From an uncultured Desulfobacterales bacterium (GTDB taxonomy: Bacteria > Desulfobacterota > Desulfobacteria > Desulfobacterales > UBA11574), in NCBI GenBank assembly GCA_937925895.1, contig CALANC010000002.1, forward strand, positions 1 through 7,579: a DNA stretch of 7,579 nt, read 5' to 3'. Shown in pieces: positions 5,963-7,579 of this stretch. Position numbers and translations under genes: made by a program. The first letter of the stretch is position 1. Every line of letters begins with the position of its first letter. The notes under the pieces were generated by a model. That model made no database searches. It worked only from the letters and a program-made list of their open reading frames with translations, and was not told where the DNA came from.

Positions 5963-7579
5963 TTAGCCGACATAGGGCCGACGAATAATTGTATCTTTTT
6001 GCCATTTCTTATCGTCGCGGTGAGGATATTGAATATTGTAATGAAGTCCTCGACTTTCTTTTCTGTGCGTGGCACACTTGATAATAAGCTCTGCAACAAT
6101 TGCAATATTACGCAGCTCAATAAGATCTGAGGAAACCCTGAAATTCCAATAGTATTCATGGATTTCCTGTTGAATTATATCAATGCGGCGTTTCGCCCTG
6201 GCCAAACGCTTATCCGATCGAACGATGCCGACATAGTTCCACATGAATCGTCGAATTTCATCCCAGTTCTGCGATACCATGATAACTTCATCGCTGTCTG
6301 TGGTGCCTAACTCGTCCCACGGCGGCGGTTCAGGAGTGGTAGTAAAATCTGATGTTTCAATGTCTTTGATTGCCTTCTTGGCAGCTGAGTGGGAATAAAC
6401 CAGTGCTTCAATCAGAGAGTTGCTTGCGAGCCTATTGGCACCATGGAGCCCTGTGCATGCAGTTTCACCAATAGCGTAGAGCCAATGCAAATCGGTTTTA
6501 CCGGTCATGTCGGTTGCCACACCACCGCACATATAGTGGGCGGCCGGTACTACCGGAAGGGGTTCCTTTGTCATGTCAAACCCAAAGGTGAGGCATTTTT
6601 CATATAGATTGGGGAATCGTTCTTTAATAAATTCGGAATCCTTGTCTGAAATATCAAGAAATACGGAATCTTCTCCGCTCTTCTTTAATTCCGTGTCAAT
6701 GGCAAGGGCAACAACATCGCGACATGCCAAATCTTTTTGTGGGGCATATTTTTCCATAAACGCATGGCCAGACCCATCAATCAGCTTTCCTCCTTCACCC
6801 CTCACGGCTTCTGAAATCAGGAAATTTTTTGCTTCAGGATGATATAGGCACGTCGGATGAAACTGTACGAATTCAAGATTAGCCAGTGTGGCGCCGGCTC
6901 GATATGCCATTGCAATTCCATCACCGGTAGCTATATCAGGGTTGCTGGTGTAAAGATAAACTTTACCGGCACCACCCGTGGCAAGCAGGGTTATATTGGC
7001 GCAAAAGGTTTTGACTCGACCTGTTTCTATTTCAAGTACATAGGCTCCACAGCAATAATCTTCATGAGTGGTGGTGATCAGACCTCTTTTCATTCGGGTT
7101 GAGATAGTGATCAGGTCGATGGCAATGTGGTTTTCATAGAGGGTAATACGGTCATGTTTTTTTACATGACTCACCAAAGCACTTTCCAGAGCCATTCCCG
7201 TCATGTCTTGGGCACGAATAATCCGTTTTTGTGAGTGCCCGCCTTCATGGCCCAAATCAAAATCAATGCCGTAATCAACCGAGTTGTTATCTGACGCCCC
7301 TTTCTCTTTTAAGTTAAAAGGCACGCCGAGCCGGACCAACTCATGGATTCTTTCTGGTCCGTTCTTAACCACCATTTCCACAACATCTCTGCTACAGAGA
7401 CCATCTCCGGATGCCAAGGTGTCCTGGATGTGAAGATCAAACGAGTCTAGTTTACTTGAAACAGAAGCGATTCCACCTTGTGCCATGGTGGTACTGCTGT
7501 CCATTATACCCTTCTTGGTTACCAAAGCAACATCACCAAATTCCGCTACTTTGAGGGCAAACGTAAGGCCGGCTACACC
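5963..7579 (-). CDS. nadB: L-aspartate oxidase, N-terminus cut by the window edge
   Basis: FAD flavoprotein oxidising L-aspartate to iminoaspartate, which NadA condenses with dihydroxyacetone phosphate to quinolinate for de novo NAD synthesis; in anaerobes fumarate is the likely acceptor. The frame stays open to the window edge, and its first visible residues, GVAGLTFALKVAEFG, are the second half of the Rossmann FAD motif, so about a dozen residues are missing. The 538 visible residues include STTMAQGGIA, HEGGHSQKR (7223-7249, the NadB version that differs from SdhA/FrdA), LATGGAG, FHPTCLYHP (6837-6863), the active-site RDVVALAI arginine, PAAHYMCGG, and GANRLASNSL, plus a helical C-terminal domain. 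A start at the internal TTG (7525) would remove the FAD motif and is rejected. nadA and nadC are not in view. The gap to dnaJ is 169 bp with no clear terminator. Confidence 0.95.
   Translation of the reverse strand, partial: GVAGLTFALKVAEFGDVALVTKKGIMDSSTTMAQGGIASVSSKLDSFDLHIQDTLASGDGLCSRDVVEMVVKNGPERIHELVRLGVPFNLKEKGASDNNSVDYGIDFDLGHEGGHSQKRIIRAQDMTGMALESALVSHVKKHDRITLYENHIAIDLITISTRMKRGLITTTHEDYCCGAYVLEIETGRVKTFCANITLLATGGAGKVYLYTSNPDIATGDGIAMAYRAGATLANLEFVQFHPTCLYHPEAKNFLISEAVRGEGGKLIDGSGHAFMEKYAPQKDLACRDVVALAIDTELKKSGEDSVFLDISDKDSEFIKERFPNLYEKCLTFGFDMTKEPLPVVPAAHYMCGGVATDMTGKTDLHWLYAIGETACTGLHGANRLASNSLIEALVYSHSAAKKAIKDIETSDFTTTPEPPPWDELGTTDSDEVIMVSQNWDEIRRFMWNYVGIVRSDKRLARAKRRIDIIQQEIHEYYWNFRVSSDLIELRNIAIVAELIIKCATHRKESRGLHYNIQYPHRDDKKWQKDTIIRRPYVG

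Noticed and set aside
7523..7525. TTG codon as the nadB start
   Set aside because: The same frame continues upstream to the window edge and encodes the FAD-binding GxxGL segment, so the gene is partial rather than short.

Overview
The window is protein-dense bacterial chromosome of moderate GC content, with seven real genes in two convergent blocks. Gene content and protein style suggest a Desulfobacterota (deltaproteobacterial, possibly Desulfobacteraceae-like) anaerobe: a SEC-C-tagged methionine aminopeptidase, an AIR-synthase-like protein fused to a HAD phosphatase, FxsA, and a short repeat tract built on TTCAAGG next to a four-helix-bundle protein remnant. This placement is inferred from protein style; there is no rRNA or other marker in the window.

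Plus-strand block (about 75-3969): methionine aminopeptidase (map), a divergent glycerophosphodiester phosphodiesterase, a 538-residue HAD phosphatase/AIR-synthase fusion starting 7 bp after it, and the membrane protein gene fxsA, which has its own plausible promoter. The phosphodiesterase and the fusion are tight enough to be translationally coupled and may act on related phosphorylated metabolites, though no substrate can be read from the sequence.

Minus-strand block (7579 down to about 4111): nadB (L-aspartate oxidase, cut by the window edge at its N-terminus), dnaJ (type I Hsp40) with its own promoter and a 16-bp palindrome touching its ribosome binding site, and queD (6-carboxytetrahydropterin synthase, queuosine pathway) 73 bp behind dnaJ. 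The three functions (NAD synthesis, protein folding, tRNA modification) are unrelated housekeeping roles.

The blocks converge on a 251-bp intergenic region (3970-4220), the only clearly accessory-looking part. It holds a start-less C-terminal remnant resembling the S23/Avd-like four-helix-bundle family immediately after queD, four tandem 8-bp repeats that overlap the remnant's last codons, and a perfect 10-bp inverted repeat. I see no complete new defence or mobile system. The best leads are this decayed repeat-linked element, the HAD/AIR-synthase fusion, and the phosphodiesterase with altered active-site motifs.
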